Assembly: GCA_010279815.1 (NCBI GenBank)
Contig: QEOQ01000041.1
Span: forward strand, 839,511 to 903,510
Origin: Brachionus plicatilis
Lineage: Eukaryota > Rotifera > Eurotatoria > Ploima > Brachionidae
Length of the DNA: 64,000 nucleotides
Direction of reading: 5' to 3'
Position 1 is the stretch's first letter. The number at the start of each line of letters is the position of its first letter. Below, one piece after another: positions 26,251 to 36,912 of this stretch. A program made the translations under genes and the position numbers. The notes below the pieces were generated by a model, which ran no database searches, was not told where the DNA came from, and was given only the letters and a program-made list of their open reading frames with translations.

Positions 26251-26481
26251 AATGTATAAAATTATTTAGATTTTACAACGCAAAATTTATTTTTTGTAAT
26301 TTTCTAGAAAAAATTTTTAAATATTTTATCGTTCAAATACTGTTAAACAGGTGGCTTTCAAATTTTTAGGTATCAGACTATTAGTCAATGAAACAGACGT
26401 ATTTCGGGTAGGCGCTTTACTAAGGAACTAATAAGTAAAGTAATATAAAGCTTTCTTTATTCATGGCATTTATTAAATCTA

Positions 26482-26669
26482 AAAGGACAATGGTACGCTG
26501 AATAATTTTTTTTATTTAAAACCTTTATTACTTCATTCTATATATCAAACGAGAGCTTAGTCAATATCGAACAAAACTAGATATATGTCTTGATTTTTTA
26601 TCTTTTTTTATTTGAATGAAGTAATAATGTTTAAAATAAAAAAAATTTTTCAGCGTACCATTGTCCTTT
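26482..26669. mobile_element. palindromic MITE (188 bp) flanked by CTA
   Basis: Arms 26482-26537 and 26615-26669 are reverse complements with few changes; ends AAAGGACAATGGTACGCTG and its inverse. CTA lies directly outside both ends, compatible with a 3-base duplication as in PIF/Harbinger-like insertions. No coding capacity. Confidence 0.75.
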
Positions 26670-26887
26670 CTAATGTGGTTAAATATTGGGGTTATTGACG
26701 TTAAATCCTTTTTTATCAAACATATCACCTGATTAGCCTTTAATTTTCTCAATTTCCTATAGTTCCAAAAATCTTTATATAGAGGAATATTTTGGAATAT
26801 TGGGAAATTAAGAATTTGAATTTCTGTAAGTTGATGACAAAATTTTAAATTTAGTAATTTAAATAATTCGTTTTGTTGATGTAACAA
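26670..26887 (-). other. unidentified ORF remnant, probably transposon-derived
   Basis: A minus-strand frame of 108 codons (26561-26887) whose N-terminal ~70 codons lie here and read like protein ('LNFPIFQNIPLYKDFWNYRK'), while its C-terminal part runs into the palindromic MITE. I do not recognise it. It could be a decayed retroelement segment. Confidence 0.3.
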
Positions 26888-27000
26888 GGTGCATTAAGCA
26901 TTTCTGTATAAGACTGCTTGTTTCATGAATAAGTAGCATATTAGTTGCTTTCATCTTATTCAATTTTATTTTTTAATAAATAAACCACTAGAATAATATT

Positions 27001-27472
27001 ATGACAAGGTCTTGAATGAAGGTATAAGACCGTTAAAATGAACCTCCCACACTATTTCATTGACTGGATAAGGTTTTCTTATGACTCCGGGAAATTCAAG
27101 GTAAACGTAAATGATAGTATTAGAGAAGCATTTCCAATAACTGCAGGTTTGCCTCAAAAATCAGTTATTAGTCCTTTATTTTTCAGTATATTTATTAAGG
27201 ATATCCCTAAAAATAATAAAACAAATAAAGAATAGTTCCTTCTTTTTGCTGACGATCTTGTCACTTTATTTATTTATAAGAAATATGGCAATGTAAAAAA
27301 GAAGATCAATAAATGCTTGATGCATAGATGAATTAGAATGGCTTTACAAGTGAAAAATGAAGATTTCAGTTAAAAATTCTTGTCCAAAATAAAAAGTATA
27401 ATGCTGATCTAAACATCAGAATCTTTGGAAACAAAATCATTACACAAATAAAAATAAGTACCTATAATATCT
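27001..27472 (+). pseudogene. LINE reverse transcriptase fragment
   Basis: Reads 'NLPHYFIDWIRFSYDSGKFK', then 'GLPQKSVISPLFFSIFIKDIP', a stop, and 'LLFADDLVTLF' with the catalytic FADD intact. It belongs to the same family as the split fragment at 5590. The 3' side is cut where the foldback element at 27473 begins. Confidence 0.8.
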
Positions 27473-28114
27473 AGGGTCTACCTAGTCCCCACAAATCAAA
27501 AACTTTTTCCCACAAAGAAAAAAAATTCAGCACAAAAATAACTTGACTACGACAAAAACTGCTCTCCACAAATTTTTTTCATAAAGACAAATTTTTTCAT
27601 AAAGTTTCAAAACTGTTAAACACAAAAAAAAATCTTCTAAGCAAATTTTTTTAATATCTATTAAAAACTGCCACTAAATATTTTAGATAATAAAATGTCT
27701 ATGATTTTACGTAATAAAAAAAAATTTCCGAATTTTCGGAACTTAAAAATCCAAAAAAAAATAAAGCGAAAAAGACAAAACTATGACAATTCATTGAATG
27801 ATACTGGGCCAATATTATATGAGAATCCGACGAATTTGTTAATAAACATAAAAAAGGTAGTCCAAAATTAGCTGAAAATTGGTTTTCCTTAAAATGATTT
27901 TAGTTTAATTATTTTATTAATTAAATATTTATTTTTTTTGTATATAATTTTATAAACACTATTTGAAAAAATTATATAACAAATTTATTAAATATTTTTT
28001 CACCACAAAAAAATTGTGTTATGTAGTGATTTGTGTTAAAAAGTTCTTGGTTTGTGGTAAAAAGTTTTTAGTTTGTGGGCAACAGTTTTATAATTGTGGG
28101 GAACCATTTATCTC
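27473..28114. mobile_element. inverted-repeat element (642 bp) with 8-bp duplication
   Basis: The left end (TCCCCACAAATCAAAAACT..) and right end (..GTTTGTGGGCAAC..GTGGGGAA) are imperfect inverted repeats. The flank taatatct is exact on both sides (27465-27472 and 28115-28122). Short ORFs inside are repetitive. Ends resemble those of the element at 40035 (shared CCACAAAT). Confidence 0.7.
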
Positions 28115-28225
28115 TAATATCTATAAATTATGTATCTTGCTATAAATTTCGATCATAATTGTTTAAAAGTCCCAAAAAAAAGTCCAAATCCATATTCTAA
28201 CTTTCATATTTTATTGAATTAAATC

Positions 28226-28620
28226 AGAGTTGGTTAATGGTCAAAGCAAAAATTCAAAGTCAAATTTGGTTATGATTATCAAAATAAATGTTCAAAACTT
28301 CAATTTATATAAAATTGTTTAACTTATTTTTTTTCAGTTAAAATGATAAATTTATTTAGATAATTTAATCTTTTTGAAAAATATTTTTGTATCAAAATTC
28401 TTTAAATCTTAATTTGCATCGTTTTAAAAAAGACATTGTAAATAAAATAAAGAATTGATGTTAACTAAAAGAATAACCTCTAAATAAGATATAAACATGA
28501 AAAAATGAAAAAAATTCAAAATCAGCAAAAATTTTTTAACTTGCAAAATTGTATAACGTTAAAAGAGCAAAATTCACAATTGACTTTGACTTTTGCGGTT
28601 CTCCGCTTGGTTCATCTTTC
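28226..28620. repeat. degenerate CAGAGTTG-type element
   Basis: It begins CAGAGTTGGTTAATGGTCAAAG followed by 'ttcaaagtcaaatttgg', and 'caattgactttgactttt' lies near 28575. The right terminus has decayed and no duplication is visible. Confidence 0.4.
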
Positions 28621-29095
28621 CACTCTGAAACATTCTCGCCGAGAATTCTGATAATGTTATAGAATTTGTCAATCATGAATATTTAGTATCCGTGACTTTC
28701 TTTTGGATTCGAATTACTTTTTAAATAAAATAATATAGAGAGGCACTAGACAAAAGATTGGTTGACACCACTTGGTCACCGATAACCAATTGAAACAGCA
28801 AAAAGCCACAATTCAATTAAAAGTCAAGATTTTTACGAAGCTGATTTAATAGTATTTCGGGCTTTTGCTTGAGTCTAAATTAAACAGAAACTATATTTTG
28901 TTTCTCGGTAAATTTTTTTCTTATTCGATTAAGCAGTTTATCTTTCTCCATTCGAAAAATTAGGACAAAGCATTTAAGCCAAATTATTTTAAAAAATTAG
29001 ACAAAAAAATCCCAGACTTATTTATATTTAAAGACATTTACTTCAGAATTTAAAATATATCATACAGTACGTTTCTAAACAGAGTAAACAGTTTC

Positions 29096-29260
29096 TAGAG
29101 CATTGCTTAAGCAGCTCTAGCGCAGTTCTCATGGTCTGCTTAAGCAATTTAGAGCATCGTTATGTATATACCGACATGTCGTTAAATAATCTTTTTAAAT
29201 GTTATAGGACCCTGTCGTTAATTCTGAATACCCAGATATTACGACATGTCGTTAAAATAT
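29096..29260. repeat. palindrome cluster
   Basis: ATTGCTTAAGCAG (29102-29114) is inverted at 29136-29148, with 'tagagc' beside each arm. The 15-base word cgacatgtcgttaaa, itself containing the palindrome cgacatgtcg, occurs at 29172 and 29242. Function unknown; probably ends of small elements. Confidence 0.6.
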
Positions 29261-29523
29261 AAAAAGAAAAGTCAAGTTTGATCGAATAAATATTTTAACT
29301 TTTATTTAATAATACTACTAAATATTATTTTCACAGTGTTAGTCGAAAATTAATCGAAAATTATTTTCCAACAGTTAAAGGACTTACACTAGTGCTTTCA
29401 GCAGCTATTTGAATCATATTTTATAACTGATTAAGAAATTCAATAAACCATCTGGCTCCAATTGTATCGATTTTTAGCAGCGTTTTTTCTGCAGCGTGAA
29501 AAACGCTGAAAAAACACTGAATA

Positions 29524-29577
29524 AACGCTGAAAAGAAGCCGTTTTAATGTTGGTAAAACGGCGTTCTTTTCAGCGTT
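29524..29577. repeat. hairpin with ~23-bp stem
   Basis: The left arm 29524-29546 (aacgctgaaaagaagccgtttta) and right arm 29554-29577 are inverted with one indel-like difference around a 7-base loop. Further 'aacgctg' words precede it. Looks like a short MITE. Confidence 0.65.
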
Positions 29578-29759
29578 CTTTTTTTTCCGGGGATGTTTAA
29601 TAAATTTATTAAAAACTATCTACGCTCTGTTTTCCTTTTTTTTATAAATAGAGCGTAAGTCAAGATTAATTAAGATAAAAACAAAGTAAATGGAAGTTTA
29701 AAAATAAATAATAGTTTTTGCTCATTATACTTTTATTTTTATAACTTAGTTTATGCATT

Positions 29760-30070
29760 ATACATTAACAACATTACCAGCTAGTAATTTAAGAAGACAT
29801 GATAAAAGACTAGTGAAAGAACTGAACAAAAAGGGTCCTCATCGTTTCAATTTCTAAATTAATAGGGTGGTGGATATATGGAATGGTTTGTCAAAAAGAG
29901 CTGTAAATGCTGTTTCACTCAATAGTTTCAAGGCAATAATCGACAGAGAAGTTTTTGGTATGGATAAAAGCAAAGACTGCGAAGGCTCTTAATGGGCTAG
30001 GCGCCATATTGGCGTTGATATAGCGATCATTTTCGCTGTACAGTAGTTCACACTACTACTACTACTAATT
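29760..30070 (+). pseudogene. LINE 3' end with (ACT)n tail
   Basis: Reads 'LPASNLRRHDKRLVKELNKK' and then, after a stop, 'NRVVDIWNGLSKRAVNAVSL' followed by 'NSFKAIID', the usual C-terminus of CR1-like elements. The untranslated end contains short hairpins (ggcgcc..ggcg, agcga..tcgct) and an (ACT)n tail at about 30050-30066. An imperfect 'ttgaatagttgaat' repeat follows at 30120-30230. Confidence 0.75.
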
Positions 30071-30476
30071 ATAAAAATCTTTGTTAAATTAGTTTTTATT
30101 TATTTTTAATTTTCTTAATTATTGAATAGTTGAATGAGATTAAAAATTGAAAAGTTGAATAATAGAATAATTGAATAGTTGAATGATTTAAAAAAATTAA
30201 AATTTGAAAAATTGAAAAGTTGTTTTGAATGAAAACTTGAATAAACGAATAAAACACACTGTTAGCATAGAATAATAATCAAAAAATGATAATTGTAAAA
30301 TCGAATAATACAATTTGTTAATTACACCCGCTTTTACTGGATTTTATATTTTTTCATCATTAAATGGGTTTTTAAATAAATTTTTTTTCAATCATTATTT
30401 TTTATGTCTTTTTTTACCAATTTTTTTATAAAAAAATTAAAATTGTTTTCAATAATTTCAATTATTGTCTTCACAT

Positions 30477-31611
30477 TAGGGTTGTTAAACGCACTAAATT
30501 TTGAAACATTGAATTTTTTTTTTATTTCATAATTATAAAATGAAACTTCGAAATGCCTACATTTTTTTAAATTTCTTACTTGAAGGCAAAATTTCAATCT
30601 TTTTAGTTTCTCAGATTGAAATTAAAACTTCAAGATTAAAATTTAATATCTTGAAGTAAAAATTTCAAGCAATTTTTCTACAAAAAGAGACTTGAAAAAT
30701 AATTTCAAGTCAAAAAATTTCAAATGTCTAATTTTTAACTTTGAATTTTACAAATAATAATATATTTACAAAAATATCAAATTAAATTTCTTTAAAGCAA
30801 TTTTTTATTTTTTTGATTTATGAAAAAAAAAATTTTTTTTTAAAATGCTTACCGATAGAACAAATTCTACTAATACCGAAACCCCAACGTCTTTTAACCA
30901 AAAAAAGCGACAAGAAATTGAACCTTGGAGAAGATCTTTGGTATAGTTGCATTATGCGTCTAAGACACATAGAGGCTTAGCAAAATGCAGGATTTGTTTA
31001 AAAAAAATAACTTTTTACAATGGTTTTTCAAGTGAGGTTTCAAAGCACTTATTCATAAATAGATTTTAAATTCGAGTTCAAATATTATGAGCTATTGAAC
31101 TATAATTTTTCAGAAAAGAATACAATCTATAAGCCGTTAGATTTTTATAGACATTTTAAAAAGAAATTTCTATTTTATCTCAAGTATGTGATTAATTTAT
31201 TGCGTAACAGCAATCTCAGTAACCTCTGAAAACCTTTTCAGCAATGCAGGTTTAGTTCAAAATGACAAAAGAAATCGGATGGAACCGTCTGCTTTAAATA
31301 TGGTCAGTTTTATTATGAAAAAAAAATTTTAAACTTTTTTCAATTTTCAATTCAATTTTAGACTCTGAAGTTCAAAATTTTTAATTAATGATTTCGTTTT
31401 TTATAAATTTTCTAATATCAAATTTTTTGTGTTAAATTAATTTTCAAATTTAGTAAACTACACAATAAGAAAATTTGAAATTTCACGGTTTAAATTTTTG
31501 AAGGTTTTTTTACCCAATTTGAAAAAAACGATTTTCAAGGTTTGGAAAAAAACTTCAAGTGAAATAATTTTGAAATAACTTCGAAATAAAAAATTTCGAT
31601 TAACAACCCTA
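30477..31611 (+). mobile_element. hAT transposon relic (1135 bp)
   Basis: Ends TAGGGTTGTTAA and TTAACAACCCTA. Flanks cttcacat (30469-30476) and cttcaaat (31612-31619) form an 8-base target duplication with one change. Inside, from about 30845, 'MLTDRTNSTNTETPTSF' leads into a BED-type zinc-finger remnant ('LAKCRICLKK', then 'VSKHL'). Near 31200-31320, 'VTAISVTSENLFSNAGLVQN' and 'KRNRMEPSALNMVSFIM' are the C-terminal dimerisation region of hAT transposases. The catalytic middle is deleted and stops occur, so it is non-autonomous. Confidence 0.88.
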
Positions 31612-31619
31612 CTTCAAAT

Positions 31620-33920
31620 TGCAAAATTTTAAAAGGTTTAATTTTAAAAATTTTGCGAATTTTTTGAATTTAAAAAATATGACCAAAAATATTCAAATAT
31701 TTGAAAAATACAGGGATACTATAAAATTGACTTTCAAAAAAATAAAATTTTGACAGCTTTCTTAAAAATGCCATGTAGTTATGTTCTTAAAAAATTTTGA
31801 AAAAATTCGAAATTTTTTTGTTACCTAAGGTGATGCATAAAATTTTAAGCAGATTTGAAAGATGATTATTTTTTTTGACAAATTTATTGATTATTTTTAT
31901 TTTCAAAATCAAGCTAATGTAAAGCTTTTCATCAAAATGATTTTTTGAAAATTTAGCATACTTTTTTTTATAAATATTAGCATTAATCTGGCATTAAATA
32001 ATCCATTTGGAGCTGAATTTACCACCTTTAGTTCTAGAAAATTAGATTAATAACATTGCAACTTTTCACTATTTAATTGAAAATTATGTATAATTTTTAT
32101 TTCTGTCGCAATAATTATCTAAAAGCAATAAAATTTTGAGTACTATTTAAATTAATTTATTATTCGAAACAAAAACAAAATTTTAAATCGCGACATATTG
32201 TGAAAAAAGGAAAAAAATTTAAAAATCGAAAATTAATTATTCTTTACCCGGAAGATAAATTTTTTCAACAACTAAATTAACGTTTTGTTCATTTCTGTTC
32301 TTCTATACATAATTAATAAAAAGAATTTTCTAAAAAATTAAAAAAAAGAGAATATCATAATATTTTAAAGAATTTTTGAATTGGACTCGATGAAAACTTT
32401 CTAAATTTAGAAAACTTTTAGAAGAATCTTCTTTCATTTTAAGTTAATCATGTGCTTAAAATCTCATAATAATTCTTAAAAAAGAAAACCTTTACTAAAT
32501 TTCTTTTTTTTTGTTAAAATAGTTCAATTTTTAATTTTCAGAAAAATTGGTAAAATATTTCTTCATATTTTTTCAGTGTTATTTACATTCCCATTGTTTT
32601 TTTAAAAACCTTAGTGAGCTTAGTATATATACTCTTCTCCTAATTAAATCACATGTTAAATATAAAATGGTCTAAGTAATGCTATTAATATTTTTTTATA
32701 TGATTTTTTGAAATATATGTTTATTTAATCTTTTCTTATATCTATTTTTTTTCTAGACTGATTTTTATTTTTCCAAATTACGATTAAAATATTGGCACGA
32801 TGATATGTTGACTTTTAAATTAGTTTAATCTCTTATTTTTCTTTATGGACCTACATAACGATAAAGTTAGTGCTTTTTTTTTTCTTTTTCATAAAATTTC
32901 ATATTTGTGAAGTGATGTAAAAGAATTTAAAGTCTTTTACTGTTTCTGAATCAAATTTAAAAAAATTAATTTAATAAAGCTTAATGTGTCTCTTTATTGC
33001 AATTTTCAATTTTAGAAAAATTGTAAATGGACCAAAAATAAAGTTTTAAAATCGTTCTCTTTTAAAAAAAAGACTTAATTTTTCAAAAAAATTAAAAGAA
33101 AAGATGATAATTATTTTCTTTTAAACAAAGCAAAAGTATTTTTTAGAAGAGTAAAGTTTCAGGTTTAAAACTTTAGGGATTTAGCCAACCAATAAATAAA
33201 ACAATTAAACTTCGTTTAAAGTTTGTTAAATGGAAATCAAAGTTTTAACAAAAATTTGTGGTTTTTATAGCAGCTAGAATGTGTGCTTTAGCTGCATTAA
33301 ATCTTAGATTAAACAATTCTTAATAATAAAGGTAGAAAAATCAAAAATTAGATGGAACAAAAACTTGATGTTTTTCGTTGAGGCTGAAATTTTATTGCTA
33401 TCATATTTCAGAGAAAATGCAGAGTTTTTAATTTCATTCTCCTTCCTAACACAGCTCTCTTAGATAAATCTTAGATGCTCTTAAATCTGAGATGACAATA
33501 AAGCATAAAATTTTGAAATTTAGATGAATAAAAAATATGCTCCTTAATTTTTAAATAAATTTTATTTTAATTACAAAATTATTGTCTGCTTTTTAAAATT
33601 CGAAATCAGCAATTAACTTTGAATTTAACTTTTGTAGATTTTTAAGTTCATTTTTGACAACTTTGATCAAGAAAAATTATTTATTTTCGAAATCGAATAC
33701 AACTTATCCATGATTAACAGCATAAATTAGGTCAATTATATACAAGGGACTATGGTGTTTTTAATACAAGATAGTTTAAAAGGAACATTCATATAACTTG
33801 TATAATTCACAGAGCTAATTTTACACTTTGGGAAACTGACGAACTCTTTTAAAAATTGAGATAAAGGAACATTTACTTTTTTACCAAATTTCATTTTTAC
33901 CATCAGTACTTGAATCTCAT
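31620..33920. other. gene-free AT-rich region
   Basis: No gene or recognisable element on either strand. Confidence 0.5.
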
Positions 33921-33924
33921 TAGC

Positions 33925-34000
33925 TTGGAGACCCTTCAAAAAATATATCGTGGAGCAACCAAACTTGTACCAAAATTATGAGGACATGCTAAAATTACTA
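33925..34000 (+). pseudogene. tiny LINE remnant
   Basis: Reads 'SLETLQKIYRGATKLVPKL' before a stop, matching the 'IERVQRRATKLVPELR' segment of the LINE at 25105. Confidence 0.55.
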
Positions 34001-34009
34001 GGACAGAAA

Positions 34010-34245
34010 AAAAATTTTAAAAAATGGATTTTATTTAATTATTAGATGGAATTTACAAAAAAAATTTAATTTTTGAGTTATGAAATATAACAGCAAACAA
34101 ATTAAAATAAATTTAATTTATTTTTTTTTTTAGAAAACTTACAATTTAACTGAAAAATTTAGACTTTTTTTGATAAAAAGAACTTTTTAATAGGAAACTT
34201 TTAATTTTTAATTTTAGGATAGTGGGGTTTGAAGCATCCCTCAGC
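34010..34245. repeat. dispersed repeat, copy 2
   Basis: Counterpart of 6820-7030: shared 'acttacaatttaactgaaaaa' and 'gcatccctcag' blocks in the same order. Not classified. Confidence 0.5.
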
Positions 34246-34269
34246 AGCTCTTTAGCTACGCCGCTTTGA

Positions 34270-36330
34270 ATGAAGCATCTTTTTAACATTCTTTGCAATT
34301 AGAAATTAAAAATCAATCGAAAATTAAAAATTGGTTTTAAAAACAAATTTAGTTGATTATCTAGAAACTTATTTAAAAATTGATGAACTTAGCCATCGCT
34401 AAGAACGATAATAAAAAGAACTCGCTACAGTTAGTTGTTAAATGAAGTTTGAAAAATATGTCAAAATTTTAAAGGCTTACTAAAGAAAGGGACACTTTGT
34501 ACATAGTATTTATTTCTTTTTAATTCTCAATGATTTTTACATCAATTTGTAGAGTAGAAAAAAGTGAATCATTTAACAGACAAACTTAATATTAGTTGAA
34601 AAGCTTATGGAGCTTTTTCTGCTTTTGACATCTTAAACACACAGCTTTTAAGTGTTCATTTTACGCAATTTTTTTACCTCTAAAGCATATCAGAAATTCA
34701 GCCATTATGACCAGCTATTTCGTAAGAGATATAAGCAAAAGACACTTTGGGTAATCTAACGGAGGCATAATAAAACTAATTTACCTGTTTTAATTAATTA
34801 AAAATTCCCTCAAAAAAAACATTGTAAACAGAAAAAGATATAATTGATTTAGAAATGTTTATTTTTTAAAAAAGTGTATTAAACAATAAAACCTTTAAAC
34901 TTTTAAATTAAGTGTTTAATTCAAAATTTTTCAAAATATTTTATTTCTCCATCGTCCAAAACATGCGATTGATCATTTAGAATATATTTTTCAGAATCTA
35001 AACAAAATTCTGAAAAGCAATCCAACAAAGCTCTGAATTATGTCGTACATAGCCTACGAACCATAGACCACTTGTAGCAGGAACGCATACTATATTTTGT
35101 TTAGAAACTTAAGCGGAACTCATTCACTAAACATTAGTAAAATTTAGGGACTGCAAATAGGGGTATATAAATTGAATATGATCAACAATATTATTTTTAA
35201 ATAATTTAAGATTTTGTCAACCGATTCAGCTATTTTTGAGCCAGACATTTTCTTTTTCTCAATTCAATAATGAGGAAATTTGATTGAAAAATTAATTTAA
35301 GAAAAATTTATTAAGTTAATTTAAAAAAAAGGTCTTGATGGAATTAATTTATTTGAGTAACATTGAAAGCATTTTTTTGCTATTCCAAAATGGTAATAAT
35401 AAGCAAAAGTTTAGTATTTACATTTAGAACGATTACGAAATAATCTAAATTTTGCTACAGAAAACAAATCATGAGATTTTTCAAGCAGCGTTTTTTGTAT
35501 ATTTAAATTATATAGAATTGCTATTATTTACATTTTGAAATAGCTTGATTTTCCTCTAATTTGTTTTCTGCCGCAATTATTTTTCAATTATTATTCATAA
35601 CTATTTGAGAGACTAGTAAATTCTCATCAAATTACAATTGATATTTTTCAGACAAAAATTCACTTATTCCATAAGTTTATAAATTAAAATATCATTTATT
35701 ATTTAGTTATATCACTGTTTCGATGTTTTTTATTCTGATAGCTTGAAAGATTTCAATCAATCTGAAGTGTTAACTTCTGATTTGCGATAAGAAGCTTTGA
35801 AGATTGCCTCGAACATACTCAAATTATTGATTTATATTTTTGATAAGCATAATAATTCAATACAGAAGAAAAATTGTTTAAAAATATTGAAAAACCATTT
35901 TAATAGGAATCAAATAAAGCGTCTTTATTTAGTTGCCTAACTAAACAATTATAAAGCTGAGTCATTTCTCGTGTTATTAATTCTAAATAATTAAAAATAA
36001 ACAGCCTTCATAATTTCAAATAGATCTTGGTTTCATAATTCTCAAGATAAATCGATTTTGACAGAATTTAGAAAAATAAAAATTATTTTAAAAAATTTTT
36101 GCATTTTTTTAAGACTTTTTTAGACGCTTTATGTGTTTTTTCAAGTCAAGAACCTTGGATGGCAAAATCGGTAACTAGGCAACTGTTTTTTTCTGTTTTT
36201 ATTTTATGCTATTTTTTATTTCGCCAAATTTTTTCTGATAGTAAATGTGATAGATTTTAATTGTACCACAATAAATTTAATATCTGAACTGAATTCAATC
36301 AATTAAATCAAATAGAAAAATTTAATAATC
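34270..36330. other. gene-free AT-rich region
   Basis: No gene seen. The last 150 bases should hold the promoter of the light-chain gene at 36338, but no motif is recognisable. Confidence 0.45.
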
Positions 36331-36337
36331 TAAAAAA

Positions 36338-36781
36338 ATGGTTGAAAACAGTTCTGAGGAAGCACATGGAGAAAATAAAAATTTATCTAATACTAAAGGC
36401 AAACAGGACATAGTCGAACAAGAAAAACTTCACTCGTATTCCCTTCGTCCCAAAATATCGCAGAGATTCCGCTCTGCCGAGGTAAAGGAGCTCATTCATT
36501 CAATTTTGTTGACCAGATTGGCGGACAAAGAATACAATAGTGAAACATCCAACGAGCTGTCCAAGTTGATATGCTTTGAAATAAAAGATAAGCTCAAATC
36601 GCTTAATTATGATCGATACAAATTTGTGGTTCAGTGTGTCATAGGCGAACAAAAAGGCGCCGGTATTAATATGTGCGGCAGGTGTTTTTGGGACTCGGAC
36701 ACGGATAACTATGCTGAGTCAATATATATGAACGAATCTTTATTTTGTGTCGCAGCAGCTTATGGAATTTATTACTACTAG
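36338..36781 (+). CDS. DYNLT2B: Tctex1-type dynein light chain (DYNLT2B/TCTEX1D2-like)
   Basis: A light chain of dynein, most like the subunit of the retrograde intraflagellar-transport motor dynein-2, acting in cilia. 147 aa in one exon. The first ~40 residues are polar and variable; the Tctex1 domain fills the rest with 'LRPKISQRFRSAEVKELIHS', 'YDRYKFVVQCVIGEQKGAG' and the near-diagnostic 'RCFWDSDTDNY', ending 'MNESLFCVAAAYGIYYY' at the natural C-terminus. The length equals that of vertebrate orthologues. The start is the first ATG of the frame and gives the family's usual short N-terminal extension. An AATAAA lies about 60 bases after the stop. It is convergent with the mannanase gene, with 131 bases between stop codons. 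The lack of introns contrasts with most neighbours. Confidence 0.93.
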   Translation: MVENSSEEAHGENKNLSNTKGKQDIVEQEKLHSYSLRPKISQRFRSAEVKELIHSILLTRLADKEYNSETSNELSKLICFEIKDKLKSLNYDRYKFVVQCVIGEQKGAGINMCGRCFWDSDTDNYAESIYMNESLFCVAAAYGIYYY

Positions 36782-36912
36782 CCAAATAATTTAAGACTTT
36801 TTTTGTTTGTTTTTGGTCAGAACCAATTTTTGTAAAATAATCAAATAAAATTTTTTATTTAGTTTTTTCTTTTTATTTATTCAATTAAAAGTTTTAAATT
36901 AAGATTTTTTTT

